A DNA stretch of 64,000 nucleotides from Rhizobium sp. PDO1-076 (GCF_000247475.1 NZ_AHZC01000333.1:45027-109026); one strand, 5' to 3'; shown: positions 1 to 8,376, counted from the first letter of the stretch. Notes: a model not told the origin generated them from the sequence alone. Translations and numbers: made by a program.

Positions 1-197
1 TCAGCGACATGCATGCCCGCCTCACCGGAGGAGCCGATCTCTATCTGCCGTCGCTGGAGGAGGGATATCACTCTGTCGAACTGATGACCGCGATCTATGC
101 ATCGGCACGGAACGGGCAGGTGGTTTCTCTGCCGCTTCGTGCCGATCACCCTTTGTCCGACGGCTGGCTTCTGGCCGGGGCGGAGGTCGGCGGATGA
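1..197 (+). CDS. Gfo/Idh/MocA-family oxidoreductase, C-terminal fragment
   Basis: The window opens inside this gene; about 64 C-terminal residues remain, ending at TGA 195-197. The segment reading LPSLEEGYHSVELMTAIYAS followed by a RNGQVVSLPL-like strand is typical of the extreme C-terminus of Gfo/Idh/MocA NAD(P)-dependent sugar or inositol dehydrogenases, where the conserved 'avel..AiY.Sar.g..v.LPL' helix and strand close the fold. The N-terminal Rossmann domain lies outside the window, so substrate and cofactor cannot be judged. It converges on the LysR gene at 217 with a 19-bp gap. The family call rests on a short tail only. Confidence 0.6.
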   Translation, partial: SDMHARLTGGADLYLPSLEEGYHSVELMTAIYASARNGQVVSLPLRADHPLSDGWLLAGAEVGG

Positions 198-216
198 TGG
201 GCGGGCGCTTGGTCGC

Positions 217-1119
217 TCAGGCGCCACCCCAGTTTTCCCGGATATAGGCCTCGAAGAAGTCCGAGAAGGTCGCGACCCTCAGCGGCAGGTGTTCATAGGG
301 CGGATAGTAGAGAGTGAGCCAGATTTCCGGTGTCGACCAGCCCTCGAGGACCTGGACGAGCCTGCCCGTGTCAAGGAATTCCTCGACGATGAAATGCGGC
401 AGCAGGGCAATGCCTTCGCCGGCGACCGCGAGCTGGGTGAGAAAATCGCCATTGTTGACGGTAAAGCGGCCGCGCGCCTCGATGCTGCGCGTGGTGCCGG
501 CCCGGCTCAACTCCCAGATTTCGCTCATCGAATGCTCCTGGTAACTGAGGCATTCGAGCTTGACCAGATCTTCGGGGACCTGCGGCGTGCCATGGGTCTC
601 GAGGAACTGCTTCGAAGCGACCAGAAGACGCGGCACAGGGCAGATCTTGCGCCAGATCGTCGACTTGTCGCTAGGTGGTCCCGAAATGCGGATCGCCAGA
701 TCGTAATCGTCCTCGACGATATCGACGAAGCGGTCGGAAAGGTCGATTGCGACCTGGGTCTGCGGGTGAATGATGCCGAACTGGCCAAGAACGGCGGGCA
801 GGACTTTCATCCCGAGTGACATCGGTGCCGAAATCTTCAGCGATCCGGCCGTCACCTTCTGCAGGTCCTTGGTCTCTTCGGTGGCGCGCGCCAGCCCTTC
901 GGCCAAGGGTGCCACGCGGGCGGCATAAGCGGCACCTGCAGACGTCAGCGAGACCTTCCGGGTCGTGCGCAAAAGCAGCTGGATGCCGAGCCGGTCTTCG
1001 AGTGCTGCGACCGTGCGGGTGATCGATGCAGGCGTGCTGTTGAGCAGCCGTGCCGCTGCGCTGAAGCTGCGTTCTTCGGCAACCGTCAGGAAGGTGCGGA
1101 TGGATTCCAGTTCGCCCAC
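217..1119 (-). CDS. LysR-family transcriptional regulator
   Basis: 300 residues, the standard LysR length. The N-terminal winged helix-turn-helix occupies about residues 1-60 (FLTVAEERSFSAAARLL, then TRTVAALEDRLGIQLLLRTTR), and the rest is a periplasmic-binding-like effector domain. The start is GTG at 1117-1119 with an AAGG about 8 nt upstream; no better ATG exists. It is transcribed away from the ring-cleaving dioxygenase at 1244 across a 124-bp shared promoter region. This is the classic arrangement for a LysR protein that controls its divergent neighbour, here probably in response to a quinone or aromatic compound (inference). The effector is not identifiable from sequence. Confidence 0.93.
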   Translation of the reverse strand: MGELESIRTFLTVAEERSFSAAARLLNSTPASITRTVAALEDRLGIQLLLRTTRKVSLTSAGAAYAARVAPLAEGLARATEETKDLQKVTAGSLKISAPMSLGMKVLPAVLGQFGIIHPQTQVAIDLSDRFVDIVEDDYDLAIRISGPPSDKSTIWRKICPVPRLLVASKQFLETHGTPQVPEDLVKLECLSYQEHSMSEIWELSRAGTTRSIEARGRFTVNNGDFLTQLAVAGEGIALLPHFIVEEFLDTGRLVQVLEGWSTPEIWLTLYYPPYEHLPLRVATFSDFFEAYIRENWGGA

Positions 1120-1243
1120 GAGACAACCTTTACGTAAATCGCAATAGTCTTTGCCGAATTATGCCTATTCTATGAAAATTATCCATCCCCCATATTCGCT
1201 TCAACACTGAACACGAACCGTTTGGACGGGAAGGATCAAAACC

Positions 1244-2176
1244 ATGATTACCCAGATCAAAGGACTGCATCACGTCACCTCGATGGCCGCCGATGCCCAG
1301 ACCAACAATGACTTCTTCACCAAGACGCTTGGCCTTCGCCGCGTCAAGAAGACGGTCAACTTCGATTCACCGGATGTCTATCACCTCTATTACGGTGATG
1401 AAGTCGGCAATGCCGGCTCGGTGATGACCTATTTCCCCTTCGCCAACATGGGTGCTGGCAAGCGCGGCAGCGGCGAAGTCGCCGATACCGTCTTCTCCGT
1501 TCCGAAGGGCACGCTGCCTTTCTGGCAGGAGCGCCTGAGCAGCCAGGGCGTGGCTGAACTGGCGCCTTACACCCTGTTTGGCGAAAACCGCCTGCGCTTT
1601 GCCGGTCCGGATGGCGATGGTTTCTCGCTGGCGGAAGTTGATGGCGATCAGCGCATTCCGTTTGATCGTGGCCCGGTGGCTTCGTCCGAAGGCATCCATG
1701 GCTTTCGCGGCGTCACCATGCGGCTGCGTGACGAAGGTGCGACCGGTGAACTGCTGAAGTTCATGGGTTACCAGGAGATCGACAAGCAGGGCGAGATGGT
1801 GCGCTACGCCATTCCGGGCGGCAACGGGGCCGACTATGTCGACCTGGAAGTGCTGCCGGGTGCCAAGCATGCTCAGTCCGGTGCCGGTTCGGTCCACCAC
1901 GTTGCCTTTGCCGTGGATGACCGTGCAGCCCAGCTCGAAGTGCGCAAGGCGCTGCTTGATACGGGCTATCAGGTCACGCCGGTGATCGACCGCGACTACT
2001 TCTGGGCGATCTATTTCCGCACACTAGGTGGTGTGCTGTTCGAAATCGCCACGAACGAGCCAGGCTTCAACCGTGACGAGGATACCGCGCATCTTGGCGA
2101 GGCCTTGAAGCTGCCTACCCGCTACACCCAGTATCGCTCGCAGATCGAGGCTCATCTGCCACCGATCAAGGATTGA
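1244..2176 (+). CDS. Ring-cleaving dioxygenase, VOC superfamily (MhqO/MhqA-like)
   Basis: 310 residues with two vicinal-oxygen-chelate modules, roughly residues 5-130 and 150-290. Candidate metal ligands are His10 in GLHHVTS, His218/219 in SVHHVAF and Glu267 in LFEIATNE, the His-His-Glu pattern of type I extradiol enzymes. The length and the GLHHVTS start match the MhqO/MhqA-type hydroquinone dioxygenases of Bacillus and Proteobacteria. It would open dihydroxy-aromatic rings or quinone adducts in the cytoplasm. The ATG at 1244 has a strong GGAAGGA site. A small carboxylesterase-type hydrolase follows 69 bp downstream, the same pairing as the mhq genes of Bacillus, so the two probably form an operon under the divergent LysR regulator. 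The exact substrate is not established. Confidence 0.85.
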   Translation: MITQIKGLHHVTSMAADAQTNNDFFTKTLGLRRVKKTVNFDSPDVYHLYYGDEVGNAGSVMTYFPFANMGAGKRGSGEVADTVFSVPKGTLPFWQERLSSQGVAELAPYTLFGENRLRFAGPDGDGFSLAEVDGDQRIPFDRGPVASSEGIHGFRGVTMRLRDEGATGELLKFMGYQEIDKQGEMVRYAIPGGNGADYVDLEVLPGAKHAQSGAGSVHHVAFAVDDRAAQLEVRKALLDTGYQVTPVIDRDYFWAIYFRTLGGVLFEIATNEPGFNRDEDTAHLGEALKLPTRYTQYRSQIEAHLPPIKD

Positions 2177-2245
2177 TTTGCCTTTGCCGGCCCGACCAGG
2201 GCCGGCACCAAAACGTCCACCATTTCTCCAGCACGAGGATCTTCC

Positions 2246-2851
2246 ATGTCCATCGATAGCTATGAACATCTTCATCAGGCGCCCGAGGGCGATGCCCCGG
2301 TGGTCTTTACCTTTCATGGCACGGGTGGCGACGAGCACCAGTTTCCGGGCTTGATCGCTCGCATCCAGCCGAAGGCCGGGATTATCTCGCCACGCGGCGA
2401 TGTTTCCGAATATGGCGCCAATCGCTTCTTTCGTCGCACCGGCGAGGGCGTCTATGACATGCCCGATCTCGCCAAGCGCACCGATGCAATGATCGCCTTT
2501 GTCGCGGCATACAAGGAACGGTATCCGGACCGTGCGTTCCAGGCGCTTGGTTATTCCAACGGTGCCAACATCCTGGCTTCGGTGATGTTTAAGGCGCCTG
2601 ATCTGTTTGATCGGGCCGTGCTGATGCATCCGCTGATCCCGTGGACGCCGGCCGCGCAGCCAGGCCTTGCCGGCCGCAATGTTCTGATCACGGCGGGCCA
2701 GCGGGATCCGATCTGCCCGCTGCCGCTGACGGAAGCGCTTGCCGCTTATCTTGAGGGGCAGGGCGCCATCGTCCAGACCGTGCTGCATCCGGGCGGACAC
2801 GAGATCTCGCAGGGCGAGATCGAGGCCATCAGCACTTTCCTTCGGGCATAA
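2246..2851 (+). CDS. Alpha/beta hydrolase, carboxylesterase-like (MhqD/YpfH type)
   Basis: 201 residues, one compact alpha/beta-hydrolase domain. The nucleophile elbow GYSNG places Ser104, followed by Asp154 in GQRDPICP and His185 in GGHEIS, a complete Ser-Asp-His triad in the right order. The early FTFHGTGGDEHQ segment is the oxyanion-side HG motif of the phospholipase/carboxylesterase family. In Bacillus a comparable hydrolase (MhqD) is co-regulated with a ring-cleaving dioxygenase and quinone reductases; the pairing here suggests hydrolysis of a ring-fission or ester product (inference). It is last in its transcription unit, with a hairpin terminator 8 bp after the stop. Confidence 0.85.
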   Translation: MSIDSYEHLHQAPEGDAPVVFTFHGTGGDEHQFPGLIARIQPKAGIISPRGDVSEYGANRFFRRTGEGVYDMPDLAKRTDAMIAFVAAYKERYPDRAFQALGYSNGANILASVMFKAPDLFDRAVLMHPLIPWTPAAQPGLAGRNVLITAGQRDPICPLPLTEALAAYLEGQGAIVQTVLHPGGHEISQGEIEAISTFLRA

Positions 2852-2858
2852 AACGAAA

Positions 2859-2887
2859 AGGCGGTACCGGTTTCTCCGGTGCCGCCT
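2859..2887. terminator. Bidirectional hairpin terminator
   Basis: Twelve-bp stem AGGCGGTACCGG / CCGGTGCCGCCT with one G:U pair and a TTTCT loop, followed by ATTTTG on the plus strand and by CTTTTCGTTT on the minus strand. It lies between the convergent hydrolase (ends 2851) and the Zn dehydrogenase (ends 2912), so it can serve both. Confidence 0.8.
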
Positions 2888-2911
2888 ATTTTGCAGGTGG
2901 TTTTGTCTGTT

Positions 2912-3946
2912 CTAGCCGTTGCCGATGCGGATGATTGCCTTGATCAGCCCCGTCTTTTCCTTCGCCCAACGCGGCAGATCGACTGAGACCTTGTCGAGCG
3001 TCGTGCGGTGGGTAATCAATTGGTCGATCGGCACCAGACCCTTGGCGATTGAATCCCGGACATGATCGAAATCGATCCTGGTCGCGTTGCGACTGCCGAT
3101 CAGGGTCATTTCACGCTTGTGGAATTCCGGGTCGGAAAAACTGATCTCTTCCTTCACGACGCTGACGAAAACCAGGCTGCCGCCATGGGCGACGTAGGCG
3201 AAGGCTTTTTCCATCGAACCGCGATAGCCGGTGGCGTCATAGACGACATCGAAGCCGTCACCCTGCGTCTCTGCGGCAACCGCGGCGCTGGCGCCATCGC
3301 CGGCAAGGATGCCCGAGTTGAAGCCCAGACGTTCGGCGGCCATGGACAGCCGTTCGGGGCTGGTGTCGAGCAAGGTCACCTCCTGGCCGGCGATGCGGGC
3401 AAAGATTGCCGTGCCAAGGCCAATAGGGCCGGCACCGATTACCAGTGCGCGGATCGGCTCAGATCCAGGGGCCGGCATCGCCGCGCGGCGTACAGCATGC
3501 GCGCCGATGGCGAGAAACTCGACTGTTGCTGCAGCCTCAAGGGAGAGATCGCCTGCCGGATACAGATTGCCCGCAGGCACGATGATTTCTTCGCACATGG
3601 CGCCGTCGGAGTGCACGCCAAGCACACTGATGGCCGTGCAGCAATTCGGCTTTCCCTTGCGGCAGGCAATGCAGGTGCCGCAGGCGATGTAGGGGTTGAC
3701 GATGACGGCTGTGCCCGGCGCCAGATCGACGCCCGCGCCGGCTTCGACGACGGTTGCCGAAATTTCGTGCCCCATGACGCGGGGATAGGCGAGGAAGGGG
3801 TGTTTGCCCTCGTAAATGTGGTAGTCGGTGCCGCAGATGCCGACATGGCTGACCGCAAGGCGGGCAAAGCCCGGAGCTGGCGTCTGCGGCGACGGCCGAT
3901 CAACGATTTCGAGGCGACCCGGTTCGAGGCAGAGCGCGGCTTTCAT
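2912..3946 (-). CDS. Zinc-dependent alcohol/polyol dehydrogenase (MDR family, RspB-like)
   Basis: 344 residues. The start at 3946 was preferred over an upstream in-frame codon because the protein then begins MKAALCLEP, as the family does, and a GGAAGGA site precedes it. Catalytic zinc ligands are Cys38 (GICGTD) and His60-Glu61 (MGHE); the structural-zinc cysteines are Cys89, 92, 95 and 102/103. The Rossmann motif GAGPIGLG is present. It resembles E. coli RspB and L-threonine/sorbitol/L-gulonate 5-dehydrogenases. It is the last gene of the sugar-import operon that starts with the binding protein at 7710, so it probably oxidises an intermediate of the imported sugar (2-keto-3-deoxy acid or polyol type, inference). 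Confidence 0.88.
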   Translation of the reverse strand: MKAALCLEPGRLEIVDRPSPQTPAPGFARLAVSHVGICGTDYHIYEGKHPFLAYPRVMGHEISATVVEAGAGVDLAPGTAVIVNPYIACGTCIACRKGKPNCCTAISVLGVHSDGAMCEEIIVPAGNLYPAGDLSLEAAATVEFLAIGAHAVRRAAMPAPGSEPIRALVIGAGPIGLGTAIFARIAGQEVTLLDTSPERLSMAAERLGFNSGILAGDGASAAVAAETQGDGFDVVYDATGYRGSMEKAFAYVAHGGSLVFVSVVKEEISFSDPEFHKREMTLIGSRNATRIDFDHVRDSIAKGLVPIDQLITHRTTLDKVSVDLPRWAKEKTGLIKAIIRIGNG

Positions 3947-3988
3947 GGCATGTCCTTCCGGAAGACCCGGGATGTTGGTCAGAAACGA

Positions 3989-4006
3989 GAGCGGGGACAC
4001 CCGCTC
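3989..4006. other. Intercistronic hairpin between permease and dehydrogenase
   Basis: GAGCGGG / CCCGCTC seven-bp perfect stem with a four-base loop in the 75-bp gap between the permease stop (4022) and the dehydrogenase start (3946). There is no U-tract, so it is more likely an mRNA-stability or processing element than a strong terminator. Confidence 0.5.
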
Positions 4007-4021
4007 CCGGGCGTATGGCGA

Positions 4022-4993
4022 TCAGCGACTGCCGCGGCGGCGCAACTGGTCGAAATAGACGATCAGGATGATCAGGGCACCGGTGATGATGCGCTGCCAG
4101 AACGAGTTGACGTTCAGCAGGTTGGCGCCGTTGTTGATGGTTGCCAGAATGAAGGCGCCGAGCAGCGGACCCTGGACCGAACCAACCGCGCCGAACAGGC
4201 TGGTGCCGCCGATGACCGATGAGGCGATGGCCTGCAGTTCCCAGCCTTCGGCCTGGGTGGCGTTGCCGATGCCGATGCGCGAGGCAAGTAGAATCCCGAC
4301 GAAGGCAGCACAGGTGGAAGACAGGATATAGGCGAGATAGATCGTTCGGTTGACGTTGACGCCGGACAGTCGGGCAGCCTCCCTGTTGGAGCCGACGGCG
4401 AACAGATAGCGGCCCCAGCGGCTTAGATGCAGGAAGACATAGGCCGGGATGGCAACCACGATCACCATCCAGAACAGGCTTGGCACGCCGAGGAAATCGG
4501 CGCGGGCAAAATTGGTGAAAGCGTCGTTCGAGATCGAGATGGTCGAGCCATTGGTGATCAGCAGGCCGATGCCACGCAGCGAGGTCAGTGTCGCCAGCGT
4601 GATGATGAAGGGCGGAAGGCCCATGCGCACGATGCCGAAAGCATGGAACATGCCGATCGCCACGCCGACGAGCAGAGTGATGCCCATGGCGATCCAGAGC
4701 GGTACCCCGGCGGCGAGCAGCCAGGCCAGAATGACGCTGGCGAAACCGACCACTGCACCGACCGAGAGGTCGATGCCGGCGGTGATGATGACGAAGGTCT
4801 GGCCCACGGCGAGAATCGCCGTCATTGCGCCTTGGCGCAGCAGGTTGCTGATGTTGTTGGGTGTCCAGAAGCTGTTGGTCGAGAAAGCCAGCAGCAACCA
4901 GAGGAACAACAGGAGGCCGAGCAAGGTCAGACTGAACAGGATGCTCATGCCCCTTTTCGGCGCAACCTTCGTTTCGGTGGTGTCCAGGCTCAT
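4022..4993 (-). CDS. Sugar ABC transporter permease (RbsC/AraH family, CUT2)
   Basis: 323 residues of very hydrophobic sequence with eight to ten predicted membrane spans. The segment LAVGQTFVIITAGIDLSVGAV is the signature of the RbsC/MglC/XylH permease family (BPD_transp_2). A basic C-terminus (DQLRRRGSR) lies in the cytoplasm. The ATG has a GGGAG site. It is third in the operon binding protein - ATPase - permease - dehydrogenase and forms the homodimeric membrane channel of a CUT2 importer with the ATPase at 5056 and the periplasmic protein at 6724. The substrate is a pentose or 6-deoxyhexose by context, probably L-fucose or a relative. Confidence 0.93.
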   Translation of the reverse strand: MSLDTTETKVAPKRGMSILFSLTLLGLLLFLWLLLAFSTNSFWTPNNISNLLRQGAMTAILAVGQTFVIITAGIDLSVGAVVGFASVILAWLLAAGVPLWIAMGITLLVGVAIGMFHAFGIVRMGLPPFIITLATLTSLRGIGLLITNGSTISISNDAFTNFARADFLGVPSLFWMVIVVAIPAYVFLHLSRWGRYLFAVGSNREAARLSGVNVNRTIYLAYILSSTCAAFVGILLASRIGIGNATQAEGWELQAIASSVIGGTSLFGAVGSVQGPLLGAFILATINNGANLLNVNSFWQRIITGALIILIVYFDQLRRRGSR

Positions 4994-5055
4994 TGTCGTT
5001 CTCCCTGTCGTCTTTTTTGATGTCGTTCGTCTGGCAATGCCGGATGGAAAGCGGT

Positions 5056-6609
5056 TTACACGCCGATCGCTTCGGTCAGCACGTCCTCATGCGAGGCGGC
5101 CCGGTAATCATGGCTGGCGACCAGCCTGCCCTGCCTGAAGACATGCAGGCGGTCGGCGAGTTCATAGACTTCCGGCAGGTAGGAGGAGATCAGGATGATG
5201 CCCGCCCCCTGTTTCAGGAGTTCCGCGAAAAGGCGGTAGATCTCCGCCTTGGTGCCGACGTCGACGCCGACGGTTGGCTCGTCGAAGATGAACAGGCGGG
5301 CGCCGTGGCTCAGCCATTTGCCTATGACGATCTTCTGCTGGTTGCCGCCGGACATGGCGGACGCGAGGACCGCACGGGTCGGCGTCTTGATCTTCAGGTC
5401 GTTGATCTGCTTGTCGGCATTGGTGGTCTCGAGCTTGCGACTGATGGTCAGGCCGCGGCTCAGGCGCTTGAAGACCGGCAGGTTGATATTCAGGCCGATC
5501 GGCAGATTGAGGCAGAGCCCCTGGTCACGGCGGCTTTCCGGGGCAAGCGCGATGCCGAGATCCATGGCCTTGCGTTCGCTGTTGATGGTAACCTTGTTGC
5601 CGTCCCAATAGACTTCCCCGCCCGTACAGGGATGGCGACCGTAGAGGCCAAGGGCAAATTCGCTGCGGCCAGCACCGATCAGGCCATAGAGACCGACGAT
5701 CTCGCCTGCGCGCACCGTAATCGACACATCGTTGAAACCGGGACCGCTGAGGTTTTTCGTTTCCAGGATGGTCGCGCCGATCGGCAGCTTTTCCTTGTGG
5801 TAGATCTGCTCGATCGTGCGGTTGATCATCAGGGAAATCAGTTCGGCGTCATTTGTCTCGCCAATCAGGCGGGTGCCGACATGGGTGCCGTCGCGCAGGA
5901 CCGAGACGCGGTCTGCGAGTTCGAAGACTTCTTCCATGCGGTGGCTGATATAGACGATGGTGACGCCTTCGGATTGCAGGCGGCGGATGAGGCGGAAGAG
6001 CTGGGCCGATTCCTGGCGGGTCAGGTAGGCCGTCGGCTCGTCGAAGATGAGGAAGCGGATACCGCGCATGGCGGCACGGGCGGTGGCGACCAGCTGCTGC
6101 TGGCCGATGGTGAGATTGGCGAGCGTTTCACCGGCCGGCAGGTTGAAGCCGAGGTCGTCCAGGACATTCTGGGCTGCCGTGGTCATGGCGCCCTTGCGCA
6201 TCAGGCCGCCGGACGACATCTCGTCGCCGAGAAACATGTTGGCAGCGACGGACAGGTGGGGGCAGAGCACGACTTCCTGATGCACGGCATTGATGCCACG
6301 CTGGATCGCCTCGTTGGGATCGGCGAGCGGCACGGGCTTGCCGCACCAGCGGATCTCGCCGGACGTGCGGGGGATGACGCCGGTCAGAAGCTTGATAAGG
6401 GTGGATTTTCCGGCGCCGTTTTCACCGACGATGGCGTGGATCTCGCCTGCCAGGAAGGTGATGGTCGCGGGTTTCAGGGCTTCGACGGCGCCGTATTTCT
6501 TCTGCAGGCCGACAAGCTCGAGGATCGGCGTTCCCGGTGGAATCCGGTCAGTCTCCAGAAGCTCCGGCGTGTCGTCGTGCCTGTGGCTGAGATCGTGCAG
6601 TCCCGTCAT
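5056..6609 (-). CDS. Sugar ABC transporter ATPase, tandem domain (RbsA/MglA family, CUT2)
   Basis: 517 residues counted from the ATG at 6609, chosen because GGGAGGAA lies just upstream; an in-frame start 30 bp earlier has no such site. There are two fused ABC domains. The first has Walker A GENGAGKST, signature LTIGQQQL and Walker B FLIFDEPT. The second has the degenerate P-loop GLIGAGRSEF, signature MSGGNQQK and Walker B LFIFDEPT. This asymmetry (second site with G-R-S instead of G-K-S/T) is normal for CUT2 ATPases. It powers import through the permease at 4022. A perfect 12-bp-stem hairpin separates it from the upstream binding-protein gene. Confidence 0.95.
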   Translation of the reverse strand: MTGLHDLSHRHDDTPELLETDRIPPGTPILELVGLQKKYGAVEALKPATITFLAGEIHAIVGENGAGKSTLIKLLTGVIPRTSGEIRWCGKPVPLADPNEAIQRGINAVHQEVVLCPHLSVAANMFLGDEMSSGGLMRKGAMTTAAQNVLDDLGFNLPAGETLANLTIGQQQLVATARAAMRGIRFLIFDEPTAYLTRQESAQLFRLIRRLQSEGVTIVYISHRMEEVFELADRVSVLRDGTHVGTRLIGETNDAELISLMINRTIEQIYHKEKLPIGATILETKNLSGPGFNDVSITVRAGEIVGLYGLIGAGRSEFALGLYGRHPCTGGEVYWDGNKVTINSERKAMDLGIALAPESRRDQGLCLNLPIGLNINLPVFKRLSRGLTISRKLETTNADKQINDLKIKTPTRAVLASAMSGGNQQKIVIGKWLSHGARLFIFDEPTVGVDVGTKAEIYRLFAELLKQGAGIILISSYLPEVYELADRLHVFRQGRLVASHDYRAASHEDVLTEAIGV

Positions 6610-6684
6610 CGTTTCCTCCCGCGATCGCGGTTGTCTCAAGGGCAGGCTGACCTTCTCCCAAAGCCTTGCCGTCCCTGCATGAAA

Positions 6685-6712
6685 GTCACGCGCGGCTAGA
6701 GCCGCGCGTGAC
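6685..6712. other. Intercistronic hairpin after the binding-protein gene
   Basis: Perfect 12-bp stem GTCACGCGCGGC / GCCGCGCGTGAC with a TAGA tetraloop, 11 bp beyond the binding-protein stop and before the ATPase start. No U-tract follows on the minus strand (TTTCATGC), so partial termination or 3'-end protection of the binding-protein mRNA is likelier than full termination. It would raise binding-protein output relative to ATPase and permease. Confidence 0.65.
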
Positions 6713-6723
6713 GGACGTTCGGA

Positions 6724-7710
6724 TCAGTTGACCTTCGGGTTCAGAAGGGCGTCGATCTTCGGCTCGGCCATGTTGGCCTTGGTCACCAGATTGGCGCCGG
6801 TGTCGACGAAGGTTTCGACCTTCTCGCCCTTGGAGACGGCAAGCGCGGTCTTCACGCCATCGTAGCCCATCCGGTAGGGATCCTGCACGACGAGGCCTGC
6901 GAGCACGCCTTCCTTGAGGAAACCGACCGTCTTTTCGTCCGAGTCGAAGCCGATCACCTTGATCTTGTCGCCGAGCTTGTTTTCAGCGATCGCCTGGCCA
7001 ACGCCCTGCGCCATGATCAGGTTGGAGGCGAAGACGCCGACAAGGTTCGGGTTGGCGGTGATCAGGTCGGTCATCATGTTGAGACCGGTGGTTGCCTGGC
7101 CGTCGGCATATTTGTCGGCAACGACCGTCAGGCCCGGATATTTGGCCTTGAGCTGCTCCATGAAACCATCATGGCGCTGGTCGAGCGAACCGACGCCCGG
7201 CAGGCTGGTGATGACGGCGATTTCGCCTTCTTCCTTGCCTGTGGCTTCCTTGATAGCCGCGGCAAGACCGTCGGCGGCAATGCGGCCGCCCTGGACGTTG
7301 TCGGTGGTCAAGAAGGAGGTGAATGCCTTGGAGTCGGCGCTGGAGTCGATGCCGATGATCGGAACGGACTTGGCGGCTTCATCGATCGGCTTGCCGAGCG
7401 CCTTGAATTCGGTCGGCGAAATGACGACGGCAGCCGGCTTGCCGGCGACGGCGTTTTCAAGAATGCTGATCTGGCCGTTGATGTCGGATTCCGACTGCGC
7501 GCCGAGTTCCGGAACGGTGACGCCGAGATCCTTGCCAGCGGCGCGAGCGCCGGCAAGCACGATCTGCCAGTAGAAGGATGTGGTGTCCTTGACGATGATC
7601 GGGATGGTAACGTCCTGCGCGAAGGACGCGGCCGGCATTGCCGATACCATCATTGCAGCACCGGCGACCCCGATCAGGGCGCGGCGCGTCATGCTCTTCA
7701 GAATAGACAT
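6724..7710 (-). CDS. Periplasmic sugar-binding protein (RbsB-like, CUT2)
   Basis: 328 residues. The N-terminus MSILKSMTRRALIG plus a hydrophobic stretch ending ASFA-QD is a Sec-type signal peptide with cleavage around residue 31. The mature protein has the two-lobed peripla_BP_4 fold: IPIIVKDTTSFYWQ, then ISILENAVAGKPAAVVISP and IGIDSSADS, as in ribose/allose-type binding proteins. The ATG has AGAGGAGA just upstream. It is first gene of the import operon (6724 to 2912 on the minus strand). Its leader contains the perfect palindrome TTTTATCGATAAAA about 70 bp before the ATG, a candidate operator shared with two other units of the cluster. The ligand is unknown; L-fucose is suggested by the mutarotase gene next door. 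Confidence 0.93.
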   Translation of the reverse strand: MSILKSMTRRALIGVAGAAMMVSAMPAASFAQDVTIPIIVKDTTSFYWQIVLAGARAAGKDLGVTVPELGAQSESDINGQISILENAVAGKPAAVVISPTEFKALGKPIDEAAKSVPIIGIDSSADSKAFTSFLTTDNVQGGRIAADGLAAAIKEATGKEEGEIAVITSLPGVGSLDQRHDGFMEQLKAKYPGLTVVADKYADGQATTGLNMMTDLITANPNLVGVFASNLIMAQGVGQAIAENKLGDKIKVIGFDSDEKTVGFLKEGVLAGLVVQDPYRMGYDGVKTALAVSKGEKVETFVDTGANLVTKANMAEPKIDALLNPKVN

Positions 7711-7778
7711 GTGGTTCTCCTCTCAATTTGCGTCCTGTTCCTCCAGTGAGATCGTCCCGCAGAACGCGACCGAGACGA

Positions 7779-7794
7779 TCTTTTATCGATAAAA
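7779..7794. promoter_or_regulatory. Candidate operator, site A (binding-protein operon)
   Basis: TCTTTTATCGA begins at 7779 and sits in the 14-bp perfect palindrome TTTTATCGATAAAA (7781-7794), about 70 bp upstream of the binding-protein ATG on the minus strand. The same 11-mer recurs at 12217, and with one change at 10981, each before another gene of the cluster. Probably bound by the GntR regulator at 11201 (inference). Confidence 0.65.
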
Positions 7795-7920
7795 AACATT
7801 TTACCGAGGCACGCTACTCCAGCATTCTGGAGAAATCAAGCAGGCAGAAAACACACGCTCCCTTTGCGTCAAATGCCTTGTTTTGCAGGCGTTCGGGCAG
7901 GTGCCCGCGCAAGCCTGCGG

Positions 7921-8367
7921 CTAGACCCGGTGGATTTCCTCCGGATAGACGACGCCCTTTTTCAGGATGATATTGCCATAGATCCTGAGTTCCGTCGTAG
8001 CGACGATGAAGGCCGCATTGGCGGCGCGCTCATAAAAGGCGAAGCGCTCGAGCGACGTCAGCTTGAAGTCGCCGCTGAGACGTTTGACCATGTCGTCAAA
8101 CTCCTGGCAGATTTCCGGTACGGTGACCGGATCGCCGACGATTTGCATGTACCAGGCTGCCTCATCGACGAACTGGTCGAGCGGCATATGCGCGAGGATG
8201 GCCTCAAGGACCGCCACGGCGCCTAGGCCATCGGCCCGTACAACGGGCGGTCCGATCGTGCTTGCGGGGAAATTGCCATCGGCGATGACGATTTCGTCGC
8301 CATGGCCCATGGTGGCTATTGCGTGAAGCAGTTCCGGTCCAAGCAGAGGATGAATTCCCTTCAGCAT
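7921..8367 (-). CDS. fucU: L-fucose mutarotase (RbsD/FucU family)
   Basis: 148 residues, the usual FucU length. It begins MLKGIHPLLGPELLHAIA and has the catalytic-type MGHGDEI motif (His22, Asp24), then DGNFPA and a C-terminal YGNIILKKGV segment, all hallmarks of the RbsD/FucU fold. It interconverts anomers of L-fucose (or of a similar sugar) so that the beta or alpha form can be used by the following enzyme. Its start is 9 bp after the aldo/keto reductase stop, so the two are co-translated. The adjacent dehydrogenase of the L-fucose dehydrogenase type strengthens the FucU (not RbsD) assignment. It is the last gene of the unit starting at 10931. Confidence 0.88.
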   Translation of the reverse strand: MLKGIHPLLGPELLHAIATMGHGDEIVIADGNFPASTIGPPVVRADGLGAVAVLEAILAHMPLDQFVDEAAWYMQIVGDPVTVPEICQEFDDMVKRLSGDFKLTSLERFAFYERAANAAFIVATTELRIYGNIILKKGVVYPEEIHRV

Positions 8368-8376
8368 GGCATACTC

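Noticed and set aside
1129..1138. TTTACGTAAA palindrome as a firm LysR binding site
   Set aside because: Ten bp, only one copy, and it lies just 10 bp from the LysR start; kept only as a remark, since T-N11-A type boxes elsewhere in the region are equally possible.
2246..2800. Long antisense open frames (for example opposite the small hydrolase, the ispG gene, pyc and ndvB)
   Set aside because: They mirror strongly conserved genes in GC-rich DNA, have no family motifs and no ribosome sites; typical shadow frames.
7885..7918. Hairpin GCAGGC...GCCTGC after fucU as a terminator
   Set aside because: The stem is compound, with a two-base inner loop, and no U-tract follows on the minus strand.
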